DNA of 60,416 bases from Heterotrichella gracilis. Its lineage: Eukaryota; Sar; Xanthophyceae; Tribonematales; Xanthonemataceae. Of this stretch, positions 32,480 through 43,658 are shown piece by piece (the first letter of the stretch is position 1; every line of letters begins with the position of its first letter). The notes under the pieces were generated by a model. The model was not told the origin of the DNA. It did no database searches and saw nothing but the letters and a program-made list of their open reading frames with translations. The DNA lies in assembly GCA_032358255.1 (NCBI GenBank), contig JAULBX010025475.1:1-60416 (forward strand), written 5' to 3'. The position numbers and the translations under genes are program-made.

Positions 32480-35113
32480 ACCCCCCCCCCCCCCCCCCCC
32501 CCCCCCCCACACCCACACCACCCCGCACCTGCTGAGCACCGCCCTGCAGTCCCCTGCGTTAGCCACCACCATCTTCCTGCCCCACAGCAGCAGCGCAAGG
32601 GCCGTGCTCCCCGCCTCAATCTGCGTATCGTGCTTCACCTGCTGGTAGAACGCCTCGTCTGCTGCCGTGAACGCCCGGACCTGCACACAGGGGGGATTGA
32701 CGCGTGGGTGTTGACCCATACACCTGCCGACATGGCAACCTCGTACACAGGGCTGTTTGGGCATGAGGGTTGGCAGGGTTTTGCAATTCCCCAGTTGCAA
32801 ATTGGGGGGGGGCTGGCTGGCAAGGCAAGGTAGCGGGTGGTTGGCCAGGTACTATTGTTAGGGTTCAGCTTTAGGGTTCTGACTCTCTCCATGGCAGCCA
32901 GGTGAGCGCACTCTTTAGGGTTTAGGAATTAGGGCTGGCGCTAGGGTAGTGGAGCGCACCATTGCCTCCTCCGGCTGGTGTGGGAATGTGGGTTGGCTGG
33001 TGAGGTGTGGCAGCAGGTGGGGCCCATATGTGATTCTTAGGGTTTAGGGTTTTGGCTCTCATCATGGCAGCCAAGTGGGTGCATATTAGGGTTTTAGGGC
33101 TGGTGCTGGGGTAGTGGAGCGCACCATCGCCTCCTCGGGCTGGTGTGGGAATGTTGGCTGGCTTGTGAGGTGTGGCAGCAGGTGGGTGCCCAGGTACTCT
33201 GCTGCCTCGGCGCCATTGTGGCCATCAAACACCTACAGGTGAGTGGGGTGTCATAGTTATTGCAACGGGGAGGGATTCTGCGCAGCGGTGGACATATGTA
33301 TACACCTGGGGAGCTTATGGTTTAGGGTATTTAAAGTCCAATCGTTGACTGTGGATTTACCTTTTGCACTGCTCTCCCCGGGGATTGCTGTGCCCCTTAC
33401 CAACTGCAGCGGGCTTTCATCATTATTCTGTATATATTAGCCCAACCCTCAACCCTAAGTACCCACCCCGTACAAGAGGGAAACCCTAAACCCTTCACCA
33501 TGGTGCACGTACCCCATACAAGCTGCACAGCTGCTGCGCCGGCAGGTTCGCCCCGTTTCCTGGTGGCAGGTGCGGCCTCAGGTCTTGGCAGGCCAGGTGA
33601 AAATCCTCCATATACCTCCGCGTGCCCCTGGCGGCGGCGACTGCATGCTGGACGGAGAAGACGAGCTCGGGGGCGCGGGGGCTGGTGGCGGTGGAGGGTG
33701 CCTGTGTGGGTGGGGAGGGTGTGGTGGTGTGGGTGGTGGAGGGTGCCTGTGCGTGTGGGTTGGGGTGTGGGTGTGGTGGTGTGGGTGAGGAAGTGTGTGT
33801 GTGGTGGTGTGTGTGGTGGTGGTGGTGGAGGGAGCACGTGGTGCGGTGTGGGGATGTGGGTGGGGGGGTGCGGGGTAGATCGAGGATGGTGAACAGCGCC
33901 TATCGGTGTGGGTGTGTGGTGTGGTTGGGGAGGGAGACGTGGTTGGTGGGTATGTGTGTGGGGGGGTGCAGGAGGGTATTAGGGTTTAGGGTTTGGTATG
34001 TGTGGCTTTCGAAAGTGCAGTAGCATGGTGAACAGGTTCTTCCCTCGTGCACAACAGTGATGGGCAATTTCCCAGGCAAAACCAGCAACCAGCGCTGGTT
34101 ATGTGCTATCACAAGTGCTCCCAACTTGCATCTAAGTGCTGCACCACGCTAGAGGGGTGGGCACGCTGCCATATGGCGATAGCACGTCGCTGGAGCTACC
34201 CGGAAACTACAACCCACACAACACCACACAGGATGTACACCGCTCGGAGCACGAGTTGGGGGATCGTCAACGAGGAGACGGGCGTTGCTGTGATGGATAG
34301 GATAGCAGCAGCAAAGGGTGTTTTGCATGGATAAAGTGGGTCCGTGCCGTGCCATGGTTCAAAGTGCAGTGAGCCTCGAGGTGGGATAAAGGGAAAGCCC
34401 CAAGTGGTGGCGTGGCCACAACGGAAAGAGGTCAAACCAAGCTCTACCTTTGTATGCGTCACAGACACTTGCAGCGCGAGAAACACCTGGTACCCACGAC
34501 GTGGCTCGGCTCGTGAAAGGTGTCGTCGATGCCGTTTCGATACCTCAGGACGATAGCAAGATCGACGCACGAACTGAACCCCGCCCTTCAACAAGACAAC
34601 CTTGCCACTCTAACAGCTGTAAGAAGAAAAAGCAAGCAGCTTTGCCGCCCGGGTGGTGCACCCCATCTTCATCACTAGTCACCACCTGTTGCACGCTCCC
34701 AGTATGCATGCATTCGCGTGAGGCACCTCTTGCCGAGTAGGACAGCAGCACATCGCAGCGTGCACCCACACCCCATAGACTACGACGATGTAACGAGCAG
34801 CAGACTACACTACGGTGGACAATTGAACCAGCTGTGCCCCAAACTCGCTCCCAACCAACCTGAAGCCGTGCCTCGCCAATTCGGTCAATGGGTTGGGGGT
34901 CAGTTTCCGTACCTGCTCGGTGAGGGAGCTGATTTGGCCCTCAGTGAGCTCCCTAGATCCTTTGCTGGCTTTCCTTCGTAACGCATTCGAAGGCTCCGCG
35001 CCAGTGGCCACGAGGGGGCTCAGGATCTTGAGTGACAGGCAGCTGGTGGGGGGGGCCTCGTCCACCTGCCCCACTTTACGCCGCTTGTCTTCCTGTGCTT
35101 CGGTGTCCTCCAT
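30149..35113 (-). CDS. Protein phosphatase 2C (PPM family)
   Basis: Metal-dependent Ser/Thr phosphatase. Eight minus-strand exons keep phase: 35113-34860, 33681-33513, 33232-33125, 32680-32529, 32132-31910, 31499-31356, 31088-30659 and 30357-30149, giving about 562 residues. Motifs in order: TRRYMEDFHLAC (exon 2), VFDGHNGAEAAEYL (exon 3, the metal-binding DGH box with Asn as in many plant members), GSTALALLL and VANAGDCRAVLSR (exon 4), ARAIGDF and GPLTAEPEV (exon 5), DEFLLLASDGFWDV (exon 6), and CSGDNVTVILV (exon 7). The C-terminal 200 residues are Ser/Gly-rich and not catalytic. Exon 1 (MEDTEAQEDKRRK) is charged. It joins only by phase agreement through a gttggt donor and is less certain. 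Introns hold worn copies of exons 3, 5 and 8 and a huge C tract. Confidence 0.85.
30440..30545 (-). repeat. Decayed copy of PP2C last exon
   Basis: The minus-strand frame VCTPKHVLPRIFQNV resembles MCTPIHVLPLIFLKD of the true last exon (30357-30149), with the following Pro/Ser codons also shared. The copy lies about 180 bases upstream in the intron. Confidence 0.8.
31727..31838 (-). repeat. Coding-competent copy of PP2C exon 5
   Basis: About 110 bases repeat the 3' half of exon 5 with its gtgggt donor, 183 bases further into the intron. The frame stays open (RAIGQIQQEMKGWSHVREC against RAIGDFHQEMKSWCHVREC), but the conserved Asp-Phe is replaced. A ttgttttag acceptor precedes it. Confidence 0.85.
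32447..32508 (+). repeat. Long C homopolymer in PP2C intron 4
   Basis: Thirty-three C, one A, then 28 C. In the sense strand of the PP2C pre-mRNA this is G33-U-G28, starting about 20 bases after the 5' splice site at 32528. The exact length is uncertain, as homopolymers of this size are hard to sequence. Confidence 0.9.
32960..33025 (-). repeat. Decayed copy of PP2C exon 3 end with donor
   Basis: The minus-strand text repeats PHLLPHLTSQPTFPHQPEEAM and the gtgcgctccactac donor of exon 3, 165 bases downstream in the intron. The two are joined by aaaccctaa words. Confidence 0.9.
33690..33900 (+). repeat. GT-rich low-complexity tract
   Basis: Over 200 bases consist mainly of gtgtgggtg and gtggtg words. 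The tract sits in the long first intron of the PP2C model, just upstream of its second exon. Confidence 0.85.
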
Positions 35114-36017
35114 TGCGGGCAATGCTGCGTTCCAGTGCAAGTTAGGGCTACAGACGCCGATGGTGTGGGTGTGTCTTGCCAGGTTAGTGAGGGACTGGCC
35201 CCTTTTCTCCGGTTTTGCAGAACCGTTTGTTGTGGATCCCGCCGATGAGCCGCAGTCCGCTGGCTACCTGCCGCCGACCGCCCACAATTAATTATTACGT
35301 AATTTTGAAATCAGCCTTCCCCCCACGGTAGTTATGCATGGCGCTTACACCTGGCCATGCTGCAATGGAATGCTGCACCTTCACAGCTGGCGTGAGTACC
35401 CCTCAGCCTCCAGCAAATGCAACAGAAAGGATGGGGGGAAACGCCCCCACAAGAAGCGGCGCGCAACAAATCCAACATGTTGAAAAATATGGATATTCAG
35501 CGCAGCAACCAGCGGCACATTGCGTAAATAGCAACGGCATAGCATGCAAGCATACCCAAAATAGACGTGATTGAACAATGAATGTGTGTGTCAATGTACA
35601 TATCACAGGGGGGCAACACGCCAGTGCCCCACCCGTCATCTATGTGGCCTTCCTCGTAACGTTTGCCTTTGCACACGCCCACCCTCAACTGTGACCTACA
35701 CACAACAGTGCGGTGCACACCCTTGCTGCACCCCCGCCCTCTCCCCACACTCCTCACCCGTCACACTGCCACGCACGCTCAAGCTCATCATATATCCTAC
35801 TACTCCTTAGCCTTCCAGCGCACTGCCTACACCAACTCCCCTGGGGCTGCTTAGCGCATGACCCATCCGACTCTCCCTGCATCTAAGACATTATCCAGTC
35901 CCACTTGTACTCCAACCCCAAATGAGGCACCATTTATCCCTAGACCCTGTTTAGTTATTTCTCCCTACGGGGGCCGCCCATCCCTAGCTCTAGGATTACT
36001 CCCCTTACAGGCACCGC
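35114..36017. other. Spacer between PP2C and TMEM135-like genes
   Basis: It holds the PP2C 5' leader or promoter and the 3' end of the TMEM135-like gene, both on the minus strand. I see no further exon. The 3' half is rich in cac and ccc words. Confidence 0.4.
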
Positions 36018-39000
36018 CTACCCTCGGCCCCTCTCTTTGGGCGACTCCCCCTTGAGCTGCGGGAAGGTCAACCCCCTCTCAGGGGAGGTCACCTCCTCCC
36101 CTCCACTCCCCCCACCCCCCGCCATTGGGCTGCCCATACCCCCAAAGCTCAGACTCCCCTCACTCATCGACCCCCGCATCGCCCCCTCCCGCCCCCCATC
36201 CCCACCACTCCCCCCTCCCGACACCCCCGGCACCGCCACCCCCTCGGCGCCATCGGTGGTGGCCCATTGGGCGAAGCTCACCACACTGGCTGAGCGTGAG
36301 CGCATGTGGGCGTGGCTGTTGTTGCGCCAGCGGGGGAGGAGGGCGGTTGAAGAGGATTCCAGTCGAGCCAGCAGATCGTTGCTGGAGGGCGTGTGGACGA
36401 TTTGGCCCCGCTCCATGCCTAGAACAAGCACGCTTGGGGTCAGACTGCATGTCATGCCATATAATTGCAGGCGTTGCCTGGCCTTTAATTCCGAGATGAT
36501 TATCTAAAAAGTGACAATTGCTGCCCGAATAGCAGTGCATGATGGCGGCCATAAATGCGCATCCAAATGTTCCCCTTTCCCCCCACCACCACCGCACCCT
36601 CCTCAAAACCACACCGGCCCCACACCCCTACTGTACCCTAACCCCCTTACCTTGGTTCCCAAACACAAAGTCCAACACATTCAGGTACTTGGATCGAAAC
36701 ACGTCCCTGTGCTGCTTATTGCTGCCGGAGTAGCAGTGCATGATGGCGGCGGTAGCTGCTGAGAACATGAGCACATCCCAACCCATCCCCAAAAAACCAC
36801 ACTCGCCCCCAACACCCCCACACCCCTTCCTCCTATCCCCGCGCGCTTACCTTGGCTTCCAAACACAAAGTCCAGCACATTCAGGTACTTGGACCGAAAC
36901 ACGTCCCTGTGCTGCCCGTTGCTGCCAGAGTAGCAGTGCATGATGGCGGCGGTAGCTGCTGAGAACATGAGGATGTCCATGCGCGCGGGGAGGTCGGCGG
37001 GTGTCACCCACCCCCACTGGTGCAGGCACAGGGCAAACGCCTCGATGGCCTGCGCAGGGGGGAGGGGGGAGTGGTGGGTATGACGGTGGCGAAAGGGGGG
37101 TGGACAGATTGGGCATCTGGGATGGGGCATGAGGGGTGTGTGGTGCCTGGCTTGGAGACTGACACAAGGGCTACAAACATCATCTACAGCACCAGTTCCA
37201 TCCTCCTAAACTTCTTCTTCACCAGGTCATCGGATCGTAGCTGTACCTCACCAACTCACCACCCTATCCCACCCACCACACCGCCACCACCACCGACTCA
37301 CCCTTGACATGACATACAGCGCCAGCTCCATAATATAGCCATTGCCGTTGCGATTCGTAAGGCGTACCCTAAGCCTAAACCCTTACCCTTGACATGACGT
37401 ACAGCGCCAGCTCCATCCTCCTTGACTTCTTCTCAACCAGCGTGGACAGCCCACCTATCCAGCACCCACCCACGATGTGCAGGGGGGAGGAGGTGCCGGT
37501 GGCCTGGTGGAGCACGCAGGTGCCTGCGGGGGGGTGATGTGATACGTGGATGGATGCATCCCGCGATGTAGACATGGGAGGGGAAGGCGACCTGGTAGAG
37601 CATGCATGTATGACTGTGGGTAGGTGAGTGAGTGACAGAAATGGAAGAAAAAAAGCACGCGGGCAGCAGTGCCATAGGTGGCAAAATCCCATTATTGATA
37701 GTTTAAAAGCAAGTCAAAAACCCATATATTACCACTAGAACGATAAAAAAGAAAACTACTCACCTCTCCATGATAGCGAGCAGAACAGCGACAGGAACAG
37801 CGCAGATCGTGCCGAGCCTGTGAGGATTTTGCCCCAGATGACTGGCCCAGTCTTTGCATCAACCAGGCGCTGCCGGTGCACCAGGATGGCGGGAAGGAGG
37901 TACACTGGGAGGTAGCTGCGGGGGGGTGTAAAAGAAATGTGGATCAGCTGACAGGAAATGCGGGGCAAGGGGTGGGGACAAGACATGTGGATGAACTGGC
38001 AAGAAGGGCTGCAGCAAAACAACCCAAGACAATAGGGATTTAAGAGTCAACACTGGCACCTGTTGAGGTCAAGGATTTCACACTCAAGGGTTTAAAAACT
38101 GTGCCCTTACACAGGTAACGCCCCCAGGAAGGTCTTCGGGAAGTAGGTCAAAAAGTGCTGGTTGCAGTTCTGGCCTGTGTGTATGAGCTGGCAGGGCTGG
38201 CCCTCGCTGAACGACTCCCAGGGGCTGCCCCGCAGGCACTGGAGGGGCCCGGGGGGTTCGCCGGCGGCGGTGCGCTCCGCAATCTCCTGTCAGAGGGTGT
38301 GGGGAGTTTAGGGTTTGTACAGACGAGGAGCACAGTGTAAACAGTTTTATAGGAATTTAGGGTCAAATTCAGCCGTTTCAGGGGTTATGTCATCAAGCAG
38401 GACGTAGTTTTAACCCTGCAGGCACTAGGGGTAGGGTTTAGGCCTAGCACATATTTAGGGTTATCTCTGTCCCCCACCTTGATCCCCGCCAGCACGCGCA
38501 GGTCCTTGTGGCCGTGCTTGTTCAGGAACCTGATGTAGGGGGCGGGCAGCGTCTGGGGCATGAGGATCCAAGAGTAGAGCACCTGCGAGGGGGCCGGGGA
38601 TTCGTTAGTACCGTACATATTTCAAATACCCTGTGTACCTTGCGTTATGCTCCAGTGTTCAGCACACAGAAAACAATCCACTTTTCAACTCCATCCCCTC
38701 CCCGTCCCTCCCCGTCCCCCCACCAGTGCACATCCTAACCGATGTATCACTATTATGGCAGTACCCCTGCCCCCAGATGGATCAGACTACAGTTCCATGC
38801 AGTTTCCCTCTGCACGGCTGTCCCACTATTCCCACGCAGTACAGTACCCCATTCCCCCCCACTGTGTGCCCGCCACCACCATCGTGGCTATGGCGCTAGC
38901 GGGTGGGGGCAACCTTTCATCCATGAAACAATCTCTACTGTTTTTTTCCATCAGAAAACACTGCTCCACCAGCTCAACCAACACTCCACCCCCCACCCGC

Positions 39001-40387
39001 CAGGCCTGTCACCAACATCCATACCACTTATCCAGTAACACCATCCGAGCGAGACCAAGGATGACCTCGGCTATTTCACCAAATCGGCCTCTTTCAATAT
39101 CAAATCCGTATCTTCCACCCCACTCTCCACCGGCTCACCTGTGTGCCCGCCACCACCATCATGGCTGTGTCGCCTTGGCACCAGCGGGTGGGGGCCAGCG
39201 CGCGGCGCACCAGCGGGGGTGCTGTTGGCTTGTTGCCTGTACGCACCAGCAGCGTGATGCCCCGCAGGAGGATGTAGATGGCCAGGCTGTTGTGGCGCAC
39301 CTTGGCCCTGCGGGGATCATAGTTAGGGATTAGGGTTTGAAGTTAGTATGGTGTAGGGTTTGGGGTTAGGGTTTTGGGCGGTGTAGATGGCCAGGCTGTG
39401 GTGCCCGCACCTTGGCCACGCGTGGGCGGAGGGTTTGGAATGTGTGGTGTAGGGCTTGGGATTAGGGTGTTGGGTGGTGAAGATGAACAGTGTGCTTGTC
39501 GTGCACCTTGAAGAGAGGGTCTGGGAGTGATGTTGGGGTTTGGGTTGTGGTATAGGATGTGGCGCGTGGTGCAGGGTATAGGGTTTAGAGTTTAGTGGCC
39601 GTACCCTGTCATCAGCAGCGTCGGTCCCGCTGCTGCTCCTGCTGCAAGGGCGCGCCATCGAGCAGTCCTGTGCGCCGTAAATGCATTTTCTCAATTTGAA
39701 ATATATATAACTTCCGGATTTCAACCCGCAAAGTCCGCCATTGCGTCACCATGCCGCATGAAGTAGTCCATGCAACCAGAGCTTTGTTGAGGGATAGGCA
39801 TATATGCTTGCATATATCACGACTGCATGCATGTATGGGCGATTGTATAAGTGCGTGTTCTGCAACGCACTCTGCGCGGCGCAATATGCATGCATACTGG
39901 GAGTGCACCGCACTGTATATGCATGCATTGCTTTGTGCTGTTGGGATGCACTGCGCAGTTGTGTAACTGCTTGCAGTGTTGAGCGCATACTTGCATGCAT
40001 ATATACTGTCAAGTGCATGCATGTATATATATGCATTCCCACCCACCTCTTCCTGCCCAGCAGAAACGCCAGCCCTTCTTCCACCGCCACGTACACCCCC
40101 GCGAACGACCCCAGAAAGGCCGTGTAACGCACGGTGTCCTGCACCATCCCCAGCAGCGTCATCCGCTGGGCTTTGCTCCGGCGCGCCTTCGCCGAGGCGA
40201 GCGAAAACAGCACCGAGAGCAGATTCAAACCTCCCCGGAGGCAAAACCCGCAGGCAGCGCCCCGCAGGACGGCGCTGTAGAGGCGGTCCAGGGCCCGCTC
40301 GAACTCGGCCTCGTACTGGGAGACGTACGAGCCCTTGTCTACCTCGCTCGGGCCAACATCCTCGTGGCTCTGGATCTCCAAGTCCAT
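36018..40387 (-). CDS. TMEM135-like multi-pass membrane protein
   Basis: Eight minus-strand exons join in phase: 40387-40047, 39307-39139, 38582-38478, 38286-38111, 37915-37764, 37523-37387, 37049-36851 and 36418-36018, giving about 559 residues. The N-terminal half has Tim17-like helices (RGGLNLLSVLFSLAS, FLGSFAGVYVAVEEGLAFLL). The second half carries the Cys-rich TMEM135 signature: CQLIHTGQNCNQHFL, FLGALPVYLPVYLLPAIL, ARSALFLSLFCSLSW and KKSRRMELALYVMSR. Animal TMEM135 is linked to peroxisomes, mitochondria and lipid or cholesterol handling, and plants have Tim17-family homologues. Here the location and role are inference only. The last exon is Ser/Gly-rich, probably a soluble tail. An in-frame ATG at 40426 could extend the start by 13 residues. 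Introns carry copies of exons 2, 6 and 7. Confidence 0.8.
36651..36767 (-). repeat. Near-identical copy of TMEM135-like exon 7 end
   Basis: About 115 bases repeat exon 7 with its gtaagg donor exactly 200 bases downstream of the true donor (36851). The frame is open and nearly the same (HCYSGSNKQHRDVFRSKY against HCYSGSNGQHRDVFRSKY). A third, shorter fragment lies at about 36511-36560 (GCCGCCATCATGCACTG in sense). Confidence 0.9.
37177..37332 (-). repeat. Two worn copies of TMEM135-like exon 6 end
   Basis: Positions 37302-37332 repeat the last 30 bases of exon 6 (ATGTCAAG side), 85 bases from the true donor at 37387. Positions 37177-37227 repeat a longer but more altered part of it. Confidence 0.75.
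38862..38915 (-). repeat. Copy of TMEM135-like exon 2 end
   Basis: The text gtgtgcccgccaccaccatc and the following tggct(a/g)tg and gcgggtgggggc words repeat the 3' end of exon 2 (39139 onward) about 280 bases downstream in the intron. Confidence 0.8.
39372..39520 (-). repeat. Copies of TMEM135-like exon 2 start
   Basis: The text gtgtagatggccaggctg and gcaccttggcc at 39381-39417 repeats the start of exon 2 (39275-39307). A third, worn version (gaagatgaacagtgtgcttg, gcaccttg) follows at 39480-39510. Each is joined by gggttttggg or gtttaggg words. Confidence 0.8.
39796..40036. repeat. Cluster of TGCATGCA palindromes in an intron
   Basis: Intron 1 of the TMEM135-like gene holds at least six tgcatgcat or atgcatgc words within 240 bases, many next to tatata runs. 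The same word is common elsewhere in the window but is densest here. Confidence 0.7.
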
Positions 40388-40426
40388 GGCTATGGCTTGT
40401 CCAGCACACAGAGGCAAGGGGGGCAA

Positions 40427-41608
40427 CCGAAGGGCAAGGGAACTGTTTGCAAATCCTGCTCTGACTTACATCCTATAAAGCGGCGCGTGGGAGGTGCCTG
40501 GCTGTTTTACTTGCCCACTATTTACTTCCTAGCCCAGGGATGCTTCAACTGGGTCAAGTAACGTGAACTTGGGTGTCCAACCAGCTGGCCTAAGTTCGTT
40601 GCGTGTCGACTTAAAACCTGGTCACTCAACTCAGTGATAGAGGTTCGAGGTTGGCATATCCAGCAGAGTACTTGCAAACTATACACACACTGTGGTGTGC
40701 CACTGGTGCTTCTCCAGCACCAATACAGGACCGGCTTGGCCTGCACAGTCACCAGCTACGCACGGCCACCGCCCGCTATAGCGCGCTAGTGACTGTACCC
40801 TCCCAGGCCTTGTGACCAGTACAAACCCTGCCCTTCGTACGGGTCCATGCACATATATGTATCGCTGTGCGGCGCCGGTGATGCGCATACAGGACTTGGG
40901 TGCAGGAACGCTGTTAGGATATGGTGCCTGGTTCAAACTGAAATGTACAATCTGGCATGCATGCACTGGGTCACTGCGGCAGCCAGCCTGTCCGTTAGCG
41001 CATGAATATCACTAAACGTTTTTTGTTGCGTTGGGCACTGCGTTGGCAGCTATGATATCACTGCACCCCTTTTCATGGCGCTCTCGATGTGGGCTGGTGC
41101 ATATGCATGCATGGCAGAAACGAAACCGAATTTGGTTTCATTGCCTCGCAACTTGGATCCACCTGTTCCATTAAAGGGTTCTATACCAGCTTTGTGGTGC
41201 CCAAGTCACACATCTTCGACAGACAGGGATACAAAACCCCCACACATCCACCGGCATGTCCCGCATTCGCCCAGAGTCAGACCGACGGAAACATATGGAG
41301 GGTTTGAGAGTTTTAAGAGTGATGTCCAATATTTGCAGATGCTCGTAGTTCCCTGCTTGAACAGTTAAAATCCTGATAACCATCCGGGGCTCCCCGGCAG
41401 GGGCACCAAAGGTGGGCAGCAGAGGGGCCACTTTCAAACTATATATAACACACTCCTGGCCCTTTTCCTGAGACTCATTCAGACCACCATGACGCAAGCA
41501 ATAGCCACCTCTTTGAGCAATATTACCGCTCGTACAAGGTTAACGTCGTTAAGCAACAAGCCCCGGCAACCCCGGAACACATCCTTGACCCATCGGCGAT
41601 ATTTTACC
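40427..41608. other. Divergent upstream region, no gene
   Basis: About 1.2 kb lies between the start of the TMEM135-like gene (minus) and the NMP kinase (plus), so both promoters lie here. No exon was found. An ATG at 41489 is in frame with the kinase and would add 40 residues. Confidence 0.4.
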
Positions 41609-43188
41609 ATGGGAAACTGCTGCTGCGCTGGTGACAAAGCGGACGATCTTGTTGTCACTGGCAACAAGGTGACGCTGGCCACCGAACATGTACCCCAACA
41701 AGCATCGACGGAGACACAGGAGGTGGTTATGCACGGCAGTCCCAGTGCAGAGTTCAAGGTCGTCTTCATTTTGGGTGGCCCAGGGTGAGAAGCTGTGTTG
41801 GCATCCGTTTGGCTTTCCTGTTACTCCTTCCCAACCCTTTGTTTGCACAACGGAGACCCAAAGTATTCTTCTTGTTTGCTCAACACTAGAACAACCCACT
41901 GTGCATTTGGGGAGACCCAAGATTGACGCCCTGTTGACCACCCCCATGCCATGAAAATCATATTCTCAAAGAACTAAGGCAACCCCACTGGCAGGTGTGG
42001 CAAGGGCACTCAAAGCGACCTGCTGAAGGAGAAGTATGACATCATCCACCTGTCTGCTGGTGACCTGCTGAGGGCCGAGGTCAAAGAAGAGACTGATGTG
42101 GTACGATACCTGGCTGAATGCTCACTTGTGACCTTTTGACTTGAAGAGGGAGGTAACCAATTGACCTTCATTGCTTTCGTCACTACAGGGCAAGAATTGC
42201 AAATCCATTATGGAAGCAGGGGACTTGGTTCCTTCAGATATCATAATAGGTAAGTCCTCAAACTCAACCAGTGCGCATCAGAACCAGTGCTCAAAACCAA
42301 AAGCCTCGTCAGTCTATCTGACACTGTACTGTCCATTTATCGTGAAGGACTGCTGCAAAAGGCGATGCAAAGCAATCCAGACAAGTGGTTTCTGGTTGAT
42401 GGTTTCCCAAGAGAGCTGGATCAAGCGAAGGAGTTTGAAAGCAAGGTAATATATTGCTATAGCAACATTACGTAGCACTCCACAACTGCAATTGTGACTC
42501 AAATCTGTAGACGCCCTTCCATGCAGCAGTAGACGCCCTTCCCCGCATGATTGCCAGCCTTATTCCCACGTTGCAACTCCTTGCTATTCAAGGTTCCTAT
42601 GCTGTGTACACTAAACGCCAAACCCTTTTGCATGCCATGCCTGCGGGCATTGGCTAATTAGGCCTTAGGGCCTAACCTTGACCAGTCGTTCTGGCTGGTG
42701 TGGTGCCCTGGTGCGAGCCAGTGGCCCCCTAACTACGCCTCTGTGCGTTCCCTTTCTTTCTTTCTTTCTTTCTGCAGCGTTGGCTTCTGCAGAGCATTGC
42801 ACTGATTCTGCAGAGTGTGAATCTGGCATATCACAACTCTTTCTAGGTATACCTTGCAGTCTTACATGCAGCATTGCCCGTGGCTTTCCTGCAGGTCAAC
42901 AACCCAAACTTTGTGATCTTTTTGGAATGCTCTCCCGAGGTGACCAAGGAGAGGCTGCTACAGCGCAAGCGGGCGGACGACAACGAGGAGACCATCGCCC
43001 ACAGGCTCCAGGTGTTCAACGAGGAGAGCAGACCCGTGATTGACCACTACGCTGCAGAGGACCTGGTGCACCGTGTGAGTGCCGACCGCAGTAAAGAGGA
43101 GATTTTTGCAGAGGTTGAGAGGGCCTTTGCTGCTCACAAGGTAAAGAACGCTGGGTGGTACAGTGCATACACAAGGAACAGCATGTGA
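41609..43188 (+). CDS. Nucleoside monophosphate kinase (adenylate or UMP/CMP kinase family)
   Basis: It transfers phosphate from ATP to a nucleoside monophosphate. Five exons, 41609-41784, 41995-42100, 42189-42249, 42288-42445 and 42895-43188, join in phase to 264 residues. The P-loop GGPGCGKGTQ is split by intron 1. [33 protein letters not shown] and [11 protein letters not shown] follow in family order, and there is no long LID insert, so it is the short cytosolic type. AMP or UMP/CMP preference cannot be decided by eye. The N-terminus from ATG 41609 is [13 protein letters not shown], a typical start for myristoylation at Gly2 with palmitoylation of the Cys run. An upstream in-frame ATG (41489) would bury it behind 40 residues. 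Intron 4 holds a ctttcttt microsatellite near 42755. Confidence 0.88.
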
Positions 43189-43658
43189 GGGATGCAGGTT
43201 GCACCATCTGAAAATTTGGAACCAGGTTACTTTTTATCGTCCCCTGAGGAAGCGTGATCAAAAGTTGCCAAATAGCAGCGTCTGCATTGCAATCGTATTT
43301 AACACGTACGTCTGAAATTGCAACGTTGACGATTCATCTGTTGTACATCAAGGTCCCTTATTGCACAAGCACGAGCGGTTTGCAAATAGCAACACAATGT
43401 ATGCAAGACCACTGTGAGGGGAGTAAAATCATAAGCATGCCCAGTCAATGAACAGTTCAGCTTGCTCATATTTGGTGTGCCATTCCCCTTCAGGTCCCGT
43501 TGAAGGCTTGAGAGGATAAACTGGGCGCCGGAGCATGACAAGGCATTTGGCTAAATGCTCATCCTGGACGCACACCGAGCATGGCAAAAGCTAATGAATG
43601 CTGCACCCGACCTGCAGCTTGCGTGCTCACGCTGGTATCGATCATGTGCAGCATGCAG
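43189..43658. other. Convergent 3' spacer
   Basis: The NMP kinase and MENG genes converge here. I see only 3' flanks and no other feature. Confidence 0.4.

Noticed and set aside
33690..33900. Coding exon in the GT-rich tract (long Gly/Val/Trp frames)
   Set aside because: Low-complexity sequence is open in several frames. The PP2C exon with the TRRYMED motif ends at 33681.
40570..40660. Possible tRNA from a ggttcgagg T-loop-like word
   Set aside because: No matching acceptor stem, anticodon arm or D arm could be paired around it.
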